Below are positions 35,044 through 44,456 of a stretch of DNA of 64,000 nt, one piece after another. The notes under the pieces were generated by a model, which saw only the letters and a program-made list of their open reading frames with translations, made no database searches and was not told where the DNA came from. Both the position numbers and the translations under genes were made by a program. The stretch comes from Thermodesulfovibrio aggregans (lineage in GTDB: Bacteria; Nitrospirota; Thermodesulfovibrionia; Thermodesulfovibrionales; Thermodesulfovibrionaceae), in the NCBI RefSeq assembly GCF_001514535.1, contig NZ_BCNO01000001.1, forward strand, positions 124,001-188,000. Reading direction: 5' to 3'. Positions within the stretch are counted from its first letter, which is position 1; every line of letters begins with the position of its first letter.

Positions 35044-36417
35044 ATGGCAGGGATTTCGATTCAGCTTAAAAAATTTTTAGAAAAGAGAAGTCTGATAGGC
35101 CTGGTAACTGCGACAGCTTATTCAGCTGTTTTGAGTTCGGGTAATTGGATTATAGCAGTTGTTAGTGTATTCTTTTTTTCTTTGTTGACAAATAAATTCG
35201 TAAAGGAACCTAACACGACTTTAATATATCAGATTTATATAACATACACTGTAGCTATAAGTCTTATTCTGTCAGGTCCATTACAGTTAATGTTTACTCG
35301 TTATGTGGCAGACAGGCTTTTTGAAAAACAGATAGACAGAGTTTTGCCAAACTACTTTGGAGCTCTTGCTATTTGCATGGGATATTCTTTTGTAATATCT
35401 CTGTTTATTTCATTTTATTTTTTTGAATCTCTTCCCTTTTATTATCACATAATTTTTTCATTCACAATATCAACTCTAAGCGGTGTATGGCTAAGTAATG
35501 CTCTTCTGTCAGGACTCAAAAGTTACAGATACATTATTTTTTCATTCTGTTTTTGTTATTTATTAATAGGGGTATTACTTTTCTTTACTTCAAGATTCGG
35601 TATAATTTGGACATTTATATCCTTTTATACTGGGCAGGTTTTGCTTTTATTTCTTTTAGTTACAAGAATAATTCTTGATTATTCCACAGACAGATTATTT
35701 GAATTTGACTTTCTTAGCAAAAGGAAGTCCTATTACAGTCTTGGTGTAGCTGGTTTTTTTTATAATCTTGGTATCTGGTCAGATAAATTTATTTTTTGGT
35801 TTAACCCATTTACAGGAAATCAGGTATTTGGTAATTTAAGAACTTCTGTGCTTTATGATATCCCTATTATTCTTGCTTATATTAGTTTAATTCCTGGTAT
35901 AGCGATTTTTTTCATGAAAGTTGAAATTGAGTTCGCAGAAAGCTATGATAACTACTACAGAGCAGTGAGAGACTGGGGAAGGCTTGATGATCTTTATAGA
36001 CTTGGTAATAAAATGATAGAAAATGTAAGAACAACTTTTTACGATACATTAAGGGTTCAGGGAATATGGTCAGTACTTATTTTTTTCTTTGAGGAAAAAA
36101 TTTTTTACTTTCTTAAACTTCCTTCACTTTATATACCTCTTTTCAATATTCTTTTAACTGGCGCATTGCTTCAGCTTTCATTTATGGTAGTTTTTGCTTT
36201 TTTGTCTTATTTTGACAAAAGAAGACAAATAGCTTTGATAAGCATTATATTCTGCACAGGAAACATTATTTTAAGCATCTTGACTCAGTTTTTAGGTCCC
36301 TATTACTATGGTTATGGATTTGCTTTATCATTGCTTATTGCTACAACCACTGGTATATTATTTTTAAGGAGGTTTCTTGATGATATACATTATAGGACTT
36401 TTGTTTCTATTGTTTAG
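35044..36417 (+). CDS. pelG: PelG, multi-pass polysaccharide exporter
   Basis: Inner-membrane protein of the MATE/Wzx-like fold that works with PelD, PelE and PelF to pass polymer across the inner membrane. 457 residues and about twelve helices. The ATG at 35044 gives MAGISIQLKKFLEKRS, matching the usual PelG start; a longer frame reaching back into pelF would add an implausible N-terminus. It lies 4 nt after the pelF stop and its 3' end overlaps pelA by 38 nt. Confidence 0.92.
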   Translation: MAGISIQLKKFLEKRSLIGLVTATAYSAVLSSGNWIIAVVSVFFFSLLTNKFVKEPNTTLIYQIYITYTVAISLILSGPLQLMFTRYVADRLFEKQIDRVLPNYFGALAICMGYSFVISLFISFYFFESLPFYYHIIFSFTISTLSGVWLSNALLSGLKSYRYIIFSFCFCYLLIGVLLFFTSRFGIIWTFISFYTGQVLLLFLLVTRIILDYSTDRLFEFDFLSKRKSYYSLGVAGFFYNLGIWSDKFIFWFNPFTGNQVFGNLRTSVLYDIPIILAYISLIPGIAIFFMKVEIEFAESYDNYYRAVRDWGRLDDLYRLGNKMIENVRTTFYDTLRVQGIWSVLIFFFEEKIFYFLKLPSLYIPLFNILLTGALLQLSFMVVFAFLSYFDKRRQIALISIIFCTGNIILSILTQFLGPYYYGYGFALSLLIATTTGILFLRRFLDDIHYRTFVSIV

Positions 36418-39082
36418 TTTTGTTGATGTTAATGCTACAATAACTCCACGATGTGTTTTGTTTTATTACCACGACAATGTTCTTCCAGATGATATTTTTT
36501 ATACCTATGATTGGATATTTTTAGATCAAGATTACTCTCATATTAAAGAAATAAAAGAAAAGTTCTACATGAAAAATCGAGCCAAATTAATAGGTTACAT
36601 AAGTGTAGGAGAAATACAAAAGCACAGAAAATACTTTAACGACTTAAAAAAATTTGCAATAGGTAGAAACATAACCTGGGACAGTTTCATAGCAGATCTA
36701 AGAAGTAAAGAATACAGGGATTTTCTTGTTAATATAGTGGCAAAAGATATTGTAAATAAAGGTTTTGATGGTTTTTTCCTGGATACCTTAGATTCTTATC
36801 AATTAGCGGTGTCTCAGAAAGAATGGAAAGATTTTCAAGAAGCAGAGATTGAATTAATTAAAAAGTTAAGAGAACTCTTTCCAGACAAATTAATAGTTTT
36901 AAACAGAGGTTTTGAAATAATTGATCAGGTTCGAACTAAAGTAGATGGAGTTGCAGTGGAAAGCTTGTTCTGGGGACTTGATAAAAATAAAAAATATAGA
37001 GCTGTCAGTGAAGACGAAAGAAAATACTTACTTGGACAGATTGAAAAGATAAAATTTTATGGAATTCCAGTAATAGCGATTGATTATGTAGAGCCAGATG
37101 AAAGACAAAAATCAATCTCAGTCGTAAAAAAAATTTCAGCTTTAGGTGTTATTCCTTATGTTTCCGATGCAGAACTTTCAAAAGTAGGTTATTGTGAATG
37201 TGAGATAATACCAAGAAAAGTAATTTTACTTTATGACTCTAATTCAACACCTATAAGACAACTGGCAGATGTTCACAGGCTGATCCAGATGCCCCTGGAG
37301 TATTTAGGTTTTGTCCCAGAAGTTTATGATATTAATAGTGAACTTCCAGAGGTATATCCGAATCTTGGATATGCAGGTGTGATCTCTATGAATATAGATA
37401 GTCAAAATGAAAAGCTCGAAAAATGGCTTCTTCAGGCTAAAAAATACGGTTTAAAGCTATTTTTTATAAACGCCTTTCCTTTTGCAAGAAATTCTCAAGC
37501 CTTTAATGATTTAGGAATTAGCTTGTACGAAAATAAAGACAAAAAAATTTTGAGTTTTAGGATACTTAGAAAGATATCAGGAGATGGGTTTGAAGCTCCG
37601 TTAGTAGTTTCATATACAGACAGTCTCATCAGAATTTCAGAGGCAGAGGATATGATTGAGTTAGAAAATTCTGCAGGACAAATACACATTCCCTTTGCGA
37701 TTACAAAGTGGGGTGGATATGCGGTTAATAATACTCTTATAAATAATGAAAATGAACTTTGGATTTACAATCCTTTTGAGATATTTGCAAGAGTTTTTAG
37801 AAATGACTTATTCCCTATACCTGATACAACTACCGAAAATGGAAGAAGAATTTTAACTGCTCACATATATGGAGATGGTTTTACTGAAATTTCTGAGTTT
37901 AATACTTTGAAAACAACAGGAGAAATAATTAGAGACGAAATTATTAAAGTCTTCACTATTCCTCATACTGTATCAATTATAGAGGGTGAAGTTGCTCCAT
38001 GGGGGTTATATCCTGAAAAAAGCAAAAAATTAGAATTAATAGCGAAAAGCATTTTTGAGCTTCCAAATGTTGAAATGGCTTCTCACTCTTTTTCACATCC
38101 TTTTGCATGGCAAACAAACAATATGATTGCAGAGTTTCGTACCTATGAACTTAAATACGGGCATAATCTGCCGATTAAGAATTATAAAACAAATTTTGAA
38201 AGAGAGATTATTGGCTCTATAAACTATATCCAAAGTCTATTGAAAGATACAAAAAAAACAGTTAAGGTTTTTCTCTGGACTGGAGATTGTAGCCCTGATG
38301 AGGAACAAATCAAACTTACCTATAAAGCCAGAGTTTTTAATGTAAATGGTGGAGACACCGCAATAACTCAACAAGAACCTTTTCTTTCTAGAGTATCACC
38401 AATGGGATTAAACTATGGAAATTATTTTCAAGTTTATGCTCCAATAACAAACGAAAATATATTTACTAATCTATGGAAGGGTCCATTTTGGGGATATTCA
38501 AATGTAATACAGAGTTTTGAGCTTACAGAAAAGCCAAAAAGACTAAAACCTATCTCTATTTATTATCACTTTTACTCTGGGAAAAAACTTGCTTCTTTAA
38601 ATGCTTTAAAAAAAGTCTACAGATATGCTCTTTCTCAGTCACCTAATCCTATGTTTCTGTCAGAATACGCAGAAAGAGTGCTTGATTTCAGGCAAACAGC
38701 AATCATAAAAATACCAGAAGGTTTTATAGTAAAAAACGCAGGTTATTTAAGAACTCTTAGAATGCCAATAAAATTGGGATTTCCAGATATAAGAAAAAGT
38801 AAGGGTGTCGTCGGCTTTTCAATTGGAGTAGATGAGATTTATGTACATCTTGACGGTTCAGGAGATCATGTAATAAAGCTCTCACAGAAAAAACCTGAAA
38901 CTTTTTACCTGGTGAGTTCAAATGGTCAGATAGAAAGCTTTACAAAACAACAAAATTTTTATTCAATAAAATTAAAATCTTATGTTCCTTTGGAACTAAA
39001 TTATGAAAAAGGAAACTGTGAAGTTTTACTTAAAAAAGAAGGGAAATATGGAGCAGAAATCAAATCAGTATGTCCTGATTAA
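36380..39082 (+). CDS. pelA: PelA, periplasmic glycoside hydrolase / deacetylase
   Basis: Processes Pel polymer: partial deacetylation plus endo-hydrolysis. 900 residues from the ATG at 36380, 7 nt after AAGGAGG. Signal peptide about 1-20; a GH114-type TIM-barrel (about 22-270) with acidic candidates E78 (SVGEIQ) and E194 (VAVESLFWG), plus GFFLDTLDS (131-139); a central Rossmann-like part (about 275-430); then the deacetylase with D499 (HIYGDGF) and HSFSH (H569, H573). The D499-H569 spacing of 70 equals that I recall for the Pseudomonas metal ligands D530-H600. The residue matching the presumed catalytic D528 is Y497, which is odd. The last 35 nt overlap the next gene. Confidence 0.92.
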   Translation: MIYIIGLLFLLFSFVDVNATITPRCVLFYYHDNVLPDDIFYTYDWIFLDQDYSHIKEIKEKFYMKNRAKLIGYISVGEIQKHRKYFNDLKKFAIGRNITWDSFIADLRSKEYRDFLVNIVAKDIVNKGFDGFFLDTLDSYQLAVSQKEWKDFQEAEIELIKKLRELFPDKLIVLNRGFEIIDQVRTKVDGVAVESLFWGLDKNKKYRAVSEDERKYLLGQIEKIKFYGIPVIAIDYVEPDERQKSISVVKKISALGVIPYVSDAELSKVGYCECEIIPRKVILLYDSNSTPIRQLADVHRLIQMPLEYLGFVPEVYDINSELPEVYPNLGYAGVISMNIDSQNEKLEKWLLQAKKYGLKLFFINAFPFARNSQAFNDLGISLYENKDKKILSFRILRKISGDGFEAPLVVSYTDSLIRISEAEDMIELENSAGQIHIPFAITKWGGYAVNNTLINNENELWIYNPFEIFARVFRNDLFPIPDTTTENGRRILTAHIYGDGFTEISEFNTLKTTGEIIRDEIIKVFTIPHTVSIIEGEVAPWGLYPEKSKKLELIAKSIFELPNVEMASHSFSHPFAWQTNNMIAEFRTYELKYGHNLPIKNYKTNFEREIIGSINYIQSLLKDTKKTVKVFLWTGDCSPDEEQIKLTYKARVFNVNGGDTAITQQEPFLSRVSPMGLNYGNYFQVYAPITNENIFTNLWKGPFWGYSNVIQSFELTEKPKRLKPISIYYHFYSGKKLASLNALKKVYRYALSQSPNPMFLSEYAERVLDFRQTAIIKIPEGFIVKNAGYLRTLRMPIKLGFPDIRKSKGVVGFSIGVDEIYVHLDGSGDHVIKLSQKKPETFYLVSSNGQIESFTKQQNFYSIKLKSYVPLELNYEKGNCEVLLKKEGKYGAEIKSVCPD

Positions 39083-39704
39083 GAGTTTCCCTATAAAAGA
39101 AATTCTTGGCTTTGTAGTGCTTTTTGCAGGACTCTTTATTTTTCTTTTCCCTCAAGGCGAGCTTGAAAAAAGAATTTTTCAAGAAGAAAATTCAAATCTT
39201 GATTTATCAATAGTTTATCTTAAAAATATTTCAAAAATTTACAAAACTCCAGAAATTGTAGGAGCCTTAGCAATAAGATATGCGATGAAAGGTGATTATT
39301 CAAAAGCTTATGAAACAATTAATGAAAGTAAAAAATTTTTTTCATATGACAAAAAAAATTTATTAATAGCAGAGTACACTATTTTAAAAAACATGTATTT
39401 TTCTAATCAGGAACAAAAAAAAGAAATCATTGAAAAAATCGAAAGACTTTTAGAAAATTTGGTTTCAACGACAAAAGACTCAGATGACCTTTTTTGGGCT
39501 ATTAAAGAAAGTAAAACTCTCGGAAGATATGCATTTGTAAAGTATTTGATACAAAAGTACATGTATCTTTGTAATGATGATACAGAATGTGACTCGTTTA
39601 TACTCAAGTCTGCTCTTGCCACAGGAGATTCAGAGTTTGCCAGCCAAATAGCTATTAAAATTGCAAAAAAAAGAGGTATCATCAATGTGGATTCTAATTT
39701 TTAG
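39048..39704 (+). CDS. Single-TM TPR protein, probable N-terminal half of a split PelB
   Basis: 218 residues from the ATG at 39048, which has an AAGGGA site. A short basic N-terminus is followed by one membrane helix (about 21-37) ending at FLFPQG, then a helical, TPR-like region. In Pseudomonas, PelB is one chain of about 1190 residues with an N-terminal inner-membrane helix, TPRs and a C-terminal outer-membrane barrel. Here the membrane helix and first TPRs are on this protein and the rest on the next gene, and the two add up to about 1130 residues. Split-PelB identity is inference from topology and position. Overlaps pelA and the next gene. Confidence 0.7.
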   Translation: MEQKSNQYVLIKSFPIKEILGFVVLFAGLFIFLFPQGELEKRIFQEENSNLDLSIVYLKNISKIYKTPEIVGALAIRYAMKGDYSKAYETINESKKFFSYDKKNLLIAEYTILKNMYFSNQEQKKEIIEKIERLLENLVSTTKDSDDLFWAIKESKTLGRYAFVKYLIQKYMYLCNDDTECDSFILKSALATGDSEFASQIAIKIAKKRGIINVDSNF

Positions 39705-42435
39705 TTTAATTTTCAGTTTATTGTTTCAGTTAGATCAATGCCTTGCACAAAAAAATGTATTGAAGCCAGAAACTTCTGCTAAACAAAATAATGCTGAAAA
39801 ATATAAGGAAATATCAAAAGATGAAGAACTTTACAGGCTTTTATTGTCTGCTTTTTTAGGAGCAGGTAAACTTCAAGAAGCAGAAAAATTGGCTAAAAAA
39901 GCAACTTCTATGTTTCCAAAAAACTCTTTTTGGTGGAAAACTTATGCAGACATTTTGATATGGAATGGCAAGGCTGAAGAGGCTATTGTTCCTCTGGTAA
40001 AAGCCTTTGAAATCTCAAAAGACAGAAGTATAGCCGAAAAAGCCTTTCGCTTAGCATTTGCATTAAAAAAATATGATATTGCTAAACAGCTTTTAAGTTT
40101 TGTAAAAACTTCTCCTCAGGAAAAACAAGCTATTTATGAAGGATTGGGAGATGTTGAAGGATTAATAAAAATTTTAAAACAACTCACAGACAAAGACTCA
40201 AAAGTTTTACTTTCTGAAATACTCTTTTTAACAGGCAGAAAAGAGGAATCTCTGGAAATTTTAAATGAAATAGAAAAATTACATGCCTTTACTGTGAAGG
40301 AAGTGCTACTAAAGGCAAATATTCTTTATTCACAAAAAAAATTTGCTGAGGCATTAGAGGTTTTTAAAAAATTTTACCACAATGTAAAACCTGAAGAAAA
40401 AGAATTCTGGAATACTTTTTCTGATCTTGCATGGATGTTACAGGATTGGAATTCTGTCAAGTATGCCTCTTTTATACTGATAAAATCAGGACAAGCACAG
40501 CTTCAGGATTATGATAGACTTTCTACTGTTTTGTCCTTTGAGGATTCCCAGAAGGCTATAGAAGTCAGTTTTGAAGGATGGAAAAAACTGAAATCAAGAT
40601 TGCTACTTGAAAAAGCATTTTATTTAGCTTACTCTACTGAAAACTGGGATAAGATTTTAAAGATGTTTTCACTTTCAGAACCTGAAATGTTTAACAATGA
40701 TAACATTCTCATAGCTTACTTAACCGCACTAAGGCAGATGGGCAAAAACAAAGAATCTTTGACTGTTATGGAATCCGTACTCAAAGAAAGACTTTCTAAG
40801 CCTGTTCTTTCATTTTATATATACTCACTTATAGAGCTTGAAGAGTTAAAGAAATTGAGGAAAATTTTAATTGAATATGGTAGATACCAATTTGATTCAG
40901 AAGTAGCCCAAGCTTTTTGTAATGCCTATTTAAATTTACAAAATGGACATAAAGCATACGAGATTTACAAGAAAGCCTCAATTAATGACCCTGTTTTAAT
41001 GGCTGATATACTCAGTCTTTCGGGAAAGGAATGGGAAGCAAAAAATCTCAGAGTTAAAGAGTTTAAAAAAAGAACAGATATGATTAAACAAAACAGAGAA
41101 CTTTTAAAAGACCCGGAATTTCTAAGAATTTATCTTTCACTTGGAATTTACTCTATGAATGCACCGACCTATGAAAAACTTCTCTATGAAGCAAAACAAA
41201 CTCTTTCGGCTCCTGTATGGAAAGACATATATCTGTCTTATTTGTTTTATCATGAAAAAAAAGAAAAAGTGTTAAGACTTGCAAAATTTTACAAGTATCC
41301 ACTAAAGCCCTGGATGTGGTTAAATTTAGCTTTATGGCAGGATGATAGATATCTTATGTCTGAAATGCTTGAAAATAATGCAGATATGCTTCCTATAAGA
41401 GATAGAGTAATTGCATTGCAGAGAACAGGGGAAATAAAGAAATCTTTATATTATGCATCTAAAGGGCTTAAAGAAAATATCTATGACAGCCTTCTTTATA
41501 AAGATTTTAGGGATGCTATTGTTAAATATGAAGATAAATTTAGTTCAGAAATTAGTTATTTGAAAAGAAAAGAGCTTTCAGGCATACAGATCGAAAACGA
41601 ACTATACATTGGTATGTTACAAAAAGGATTTGGACTTGGACTAAACTTTGATAGTTTTAGCCCTATCAGCAGGAATTCCTCAGAGCTTAGTAAAACTGTA
41701 TTCGTTCAAAGAGAGTATCTCTTTTTTGAAAAAATTTTTGACAGAGGTTTCGCAAGGATTTACATGGGACAAATAAAAAGTTTAAATGAAAATTTTTCCG
41801 CTAAGCTCTATGGAGAGATGATGTTTTCTCAAAACATAACCGTATTTTATGAAATAGGGAAAAATCTTAAAACTGATGAGACATTGTATTTATTACTTGA
41901 TGGTATGAAAGATAGTTTAAAAGTTGGTGCTTATTATAATATTACACCCAAAACCTTGTTTCATTTAGAATTACAGCAATCTAGTTATTATTCTTCTGAT
42001 CGTGAAAGGATTGGGCGAGGATTCAACTACAATGCTGATGTGCAATACAAACTTAGAACCGGATATCCTGATTATGTAATAAGATTTTATACTAATTACG
42101 GAACTTATTCAGAAAAAGAAAAAAAAGGAAGCATTTCAGAACTTTCACCTTATGAGGACTTTAAAGCTTTACCTGAAAATTATTTCAATACAGGTATAGA
42201 ATTTTCCTACGGTTTTGAAAATAGGGATTCTTATACAAGAGTTTGGAGGCCTTTCTTCAGTTTTGACACTGGTTACAACAGCATAGGAGCTTTTTCTTTT
42301 GCGACATTAGTTGGAGTTGGCGGATCTGTTTTAAGTAAAGACAATTTGAGCTTGCAATTAGGTTTTGAACAAAATAAAGGAGGATTAAAAGATAACTCTC
42401 TTAGAATAACTTTTTCTTATAAAATATGGTTTTAA
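39685..42435 (+). CDS. pelB: PelB-like outer-membrane porin with TPR scaffold
   Basis: Exports Pel across the outer membrane. 916 residues from the ATG at 39685 (AAGAGGT upstream). It has its own cleavable signal peptide (about 1-21, ending near CLAQ), so it is not simply a frameshifted continuation of the preceding gene. About 600 residues of TPR helices include AGKLQEAEKLAKKATSMFP and KKFAEALEVFKKFY. The last 270 residues are beta-barrel-like with alternating aromatic strands, ending in LRITFSYKIWF, a terminal phenylalanine typical of BAM substrates. Last gene of the operon. Confidence 0.9.
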   Translation: MWILIFSLIFSLLFQLDQCLAQKNVLKPETSAKQNNAEKYKEISKDEELYRLLLSAFLGAGKLQEAEKLAKKATSMFPKNSFWWKTYADILIWNGKAEEAIVPLVKAFEISKDRSIAEKAFRLAFALKKYDIAKQLLSFVKTSPQEKQAIYEGLGDVEGLIKILKQLTDKDSKVLLSEILFLTGRKEESLEILNEIEKLHAFTVKEVLLKANILYSQKKFAEALEVFKKFYHNVKPEEKEFWNTFSDLAWMLQDWNSVKYASFILIKSGQAQLQDYDRLSTVLSFEDSQKAIEVSFEGWKKLKSRLLLEKAFYLAYSTENWDKILKMFSLSEPEMFNNDNILIAYLTALRQMGKNKESLTVMESVLKERLSKPVLSFYIYSLIELEELKKLRKILIEYGRYQFDSEVAQAFCNAYLNLQNGHKAYEIYKKASINDPVLMADILSLSGKEWEAKNLRVKEFKKRTDMIKQNRELLKDPEFLRIYLSLGIYSMNAPTYEKLLYEAKQTLSAPVWKDIYLSYLFYHEKKEKVLRLAKFYKYPLKPWMWLNLALWQDDRYLMSEMLENNADMLPIRDRVIALQRTGEIKKSLYYASKGLKENIYDSLLYKDFRDAIVKYEDKFSSEISYLKRKELSGIQIENELYIGMLQKGFGLGLNFDSFSPISRNSSELSKTVFVQREYLFFEKIFDRGFARIYMGQIKSLNENFSAKLYGEMMFSQNITVFYEIGKNLKTDETLYLLLDGMKDSLKVGAYYNITPKTLFHLELQQSSYYSSDRERIGRGFNYNADVQYKLRTGYPDYVIRFYTNYGTYSEKEKKGSISELSPYEDFKALPENYFNTGIEFSYGFENRDSYTRVWRPFFSFDTGYNSIGAFSFATLVGVGGSVLSKDNLSLQLGFEQNKGGLKDNSLRITFSYKIWF

Positions 42436-42468
42436 ATTAATTTGCAAAGGTGCTTAATGGAATAAATC

Positions 42469-42927
42469 CTAAAGATTAAGATTTTCAAGGAGTTCTTTTA
42501 CTGTCAATTTTAAGACAGGATGGACAAAATCTGGTGCAATGTCATTCAAGGGTTTGAGAACAAAGCATCTTTCATGCATAAGTGGATGTGGTATAGTTAG
42601 GTTTTTACTTTCATATATGAGGTTATCGTAAAAGATAATGTCAATATCAATGACTCTCGGACCGTATTTTACTGTAGGTTTGCGTCCCATGTTTTTTTCT
42701 ATTTTTTTTATTAAATTAAGAAGTTCAGCTGGCTCAAGTTCAGTAAATGCTTCAACAGCCATATTTGCAAAATCTGGCTGATTTTTGAAGCCCCAAGGTT
42801 TTGTAATATAAATGCAAGATTTTTTATCAATAATCAATCCTGACTGCTCAAGCATAGAAATAGCCTGAAGACAGTTTTTTTCTTTTTCACCAATATTTGA
42901 TCCTATGGAAAGAAAAACTCTATGCAT
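42469..42927 (-). CDS. folK: 6-hydroxymethyl-7,8-dihydropterin pyrophosphokinase
   Basis: Transfers pyrophosphate from ATP to hydroxymethyl-dihydropterin in folate synthesis. From the ATG at 42927 it has 152 residues starting MHRVFLSIGSNIGEKEKN, the normal HPPK opening; the longer frame to 42966 adds an unlikely hydrophobic stretch. Other motifs: GPRVIDIDIIFYD with the two Mg-binding aspartates, and IPHPLMHERCFVLKPL. No Shine-Dalgarno sequence precedes the ATG, and a TAAAAT lies 7 nt upstream, so it may be leaderless. Stand-alone, convergent with pelB. Confidence 0.94.
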   Translation of the reverse strand: MHRVFLSIGSNIGEKEKNCLQAISMLEQSGLIIDKKSCIYITKPWGFKNQPDFANMAVEAFTELEPAELLNLIKKIEKNMGRKPTVKYGPRVIDIDIIFYDNLIYESKNLTIPHPLMHERCFVLKPLNDIAPDFVHPVLKLTVKELLENLNL

Positions 42928-42978
42928 AAAAAATATTTTAATGGTAAAATTAAAAAAATTCATCAATAGGAGGGCTTT

Positions 42979-43401
42979 ATGCTTAAAGCAAAGGTAAAAT
43001 GGGCAGGTGGGCTGCAGTTTATAGGACAGTCAGGGACAGGTCATGCAATTGTTATGGATGGAAGTCCAGATTACGGTGGTGACAATACAGGAATGCGTCC
43101 AATGGAACTTTTGCTTGTTGGACTCGGTGGATGCAGTGGTATGGATATAGCAAGCATTCTTGCAAAGAAAAAGCAGGATGTAAGGGGTATTGAGATAAAT
43201 GTTCAGGGAAAACAGGCTGAGGAATACCCAAAAAGATTTACTGAAATAGAAATTGAATTTATTGTCAAAGGTAAAAATCTATCAGAGGAGGCTGTAAAAA
43301 GAGCTGTTGAGCTAAGTATGGAAAAATACTGCTCAGTTAAGGCAACACTTGAGCATTCTGCAAAGATAATTCATTCATACAAAATTGTAGAAGTTGATTA
43401 A
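42979..43401 (+). CDS. OsmC family peroxiredoxin-like protein
   Basis: Thiol-dependent peroxide or hydroperoxide reductase fold. It is 140 residues with the two family cysteines in GGCSGMDIA (about C52) and EKYCSVKATL (about C118), and the PMELLLVGLGGC helix. The shorter YhfA-like subgroup fits best. AGGAGG precedes the ATG. It is divergent from folK with a 51-nt gap and overlaps the hypD end by 4 nt. Confidence 0.92.
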   Translation: MLKAKVKWAGGLQFIGQSGTGHAIVMDGSPDYGGDNTGMRPMELLLVGLGGCSGMDIASILAKKKQDVRGIEINVQGKQAEEYPKRFTEIEIEFIVKGKNLSEEAVKRAVELSMEKYCSVKATLEHSAKIIHSYKIVEVD

Positions 43402-44456
43402 CTTCTTCCATACTTGTAATAGGCTGCGCAACTTCCTTCAGAGCTTACCATACATGCTCCAACAGGATTCTCTGGTGTGCATATTTTTGCGAATAGAGGA
43501 CATTCAGGTGGTATCTTGACTCCTCTAAGAACAAGACCACACTGGCATCCCTTTGGTTCTTTTGATTGTATTGGAGGTATGTCAAAAACTTTTTCAACAT
43601 CGTAGGATGAGTATTCTTCTCTGAGCTTAAGACCGCTTTTAGGAATTACTCCAATACCTCGCCAATTACTGTCAACTGGTTTAAAGTATTTGTATAGAAA
43701 TTCAACTGCCTTAGGATTACCTTCCTCTTTTACAGCATCTTTGTATTGAATTTCAATCTTTGGTTCATTATTAATAATTTGGTTAAGAAGCATAAGTATT
43801 GCCTGCAAAATATCATCTGCATCAAATCCTGTGATAACACAGGCTTTTTTATATTTTGATGAAATAAACTCATAAGGTTTAGTCCCAATTATTGTGCTAA
43901 CATGACCTGGAAGAATAAATCCGTCAAGCTTTAATTCTTCAGTATTCACTAAAACTTCCAATGCAGGTGGAACCAGTTTATGAACTGAATAAATATAAAA
44001 GTTTTCAATTTTTTTATCTTCTGCAACAGCAATTGTTGCTGCTATGAGAGGAGCAGTTGTTTCAAATCCAACTGCAAAAAATACTACTTTTTTATTTTTA
44101 TTTTCATGAGCTATTTTTAATGCATCAAGAGGAGAGTAAACCATTTTTATATTAGCTCCTTCTGCCTTTGCCTTATAAAGAGAGCCGTCACTTCCAGGAA
44201 CTCTCATCATGTCTCCAAAAGTTGTAAGAATTACATCAGGCTGTTTTGCAATGTAGAGCATTCTGTCAATGTCTTCTATTGGAGTAACACACACAGGGCA
44301 TCCAGGTCCGCTAAGCAGTCTTATGTTGGATGGTATGAGACTTCTTATGCCATGTCTGAAGATGGATACTGTATGGGTTCCGCAAACCTCCATAAGATTT
44401 ACTTGTTTTTCAATTTTTTTTGAGAGTTTTTCAATAGCTTCAATGAATTCTTTCAA
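43398..44456 (-). CDS. hypD: [NiFe]-hydrogenase maturation protein HypD
   Basis: Iron-sulfur scaffold on which HypC-bound Fe(CN)2CO is assembled. It is 352 residues with C25 in LMEVCGTHT, the C53-P-V-C56 site in SGPGCPVCVTP, and the C-terminal 4Fe-4S cysteines in GCQCGLVLRG, PLFAKIC and GSCAAYY. Its ATG overlaps the stop of the unknown gene upstream (ATGA). hypC, hypE and hydrogenase structural genes are absent from the window, so it must act with loci elsewhere. Confidence 0.96.
   Translation of the reverse strand: MKEFIEAIEKLSKKIEKQVNLMEVCGTHTVSIFRHGIRSLIPSNIRLLSGPGCPVCVTPIEDIDRMLYIAKQPDVILTTFGDMMRVPGSDGSLYKAKAEGANIKMVYSPLDALKIAHENKNKKVVFFAVGFETTAPLIAATIAVAEDKKIENFYIYSVHKLVPPALEVLVNTEELKLDGFILPGHVSTIIGTKPYEFISSKYKKACVITGFDADDILQAILMLLNQIINNEPKIEIQYKDAVKEEGNPKAVEFLYKYFKPVDSNWRGIGVIPKSGLKLREEYSSYDVEKVFDIPPIQSKEPKGCQCGLVLRGVKIPPECPLFAKICTPENPVGACMVSSEGSCAAYYKYGRS

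Noticed and set aside
39048-42435. Frameshift in one pelB gene
   Set aside because: The second gene has its own ATG, ribosome site and signal peptide, so a natural split is more likely than a broken gene.
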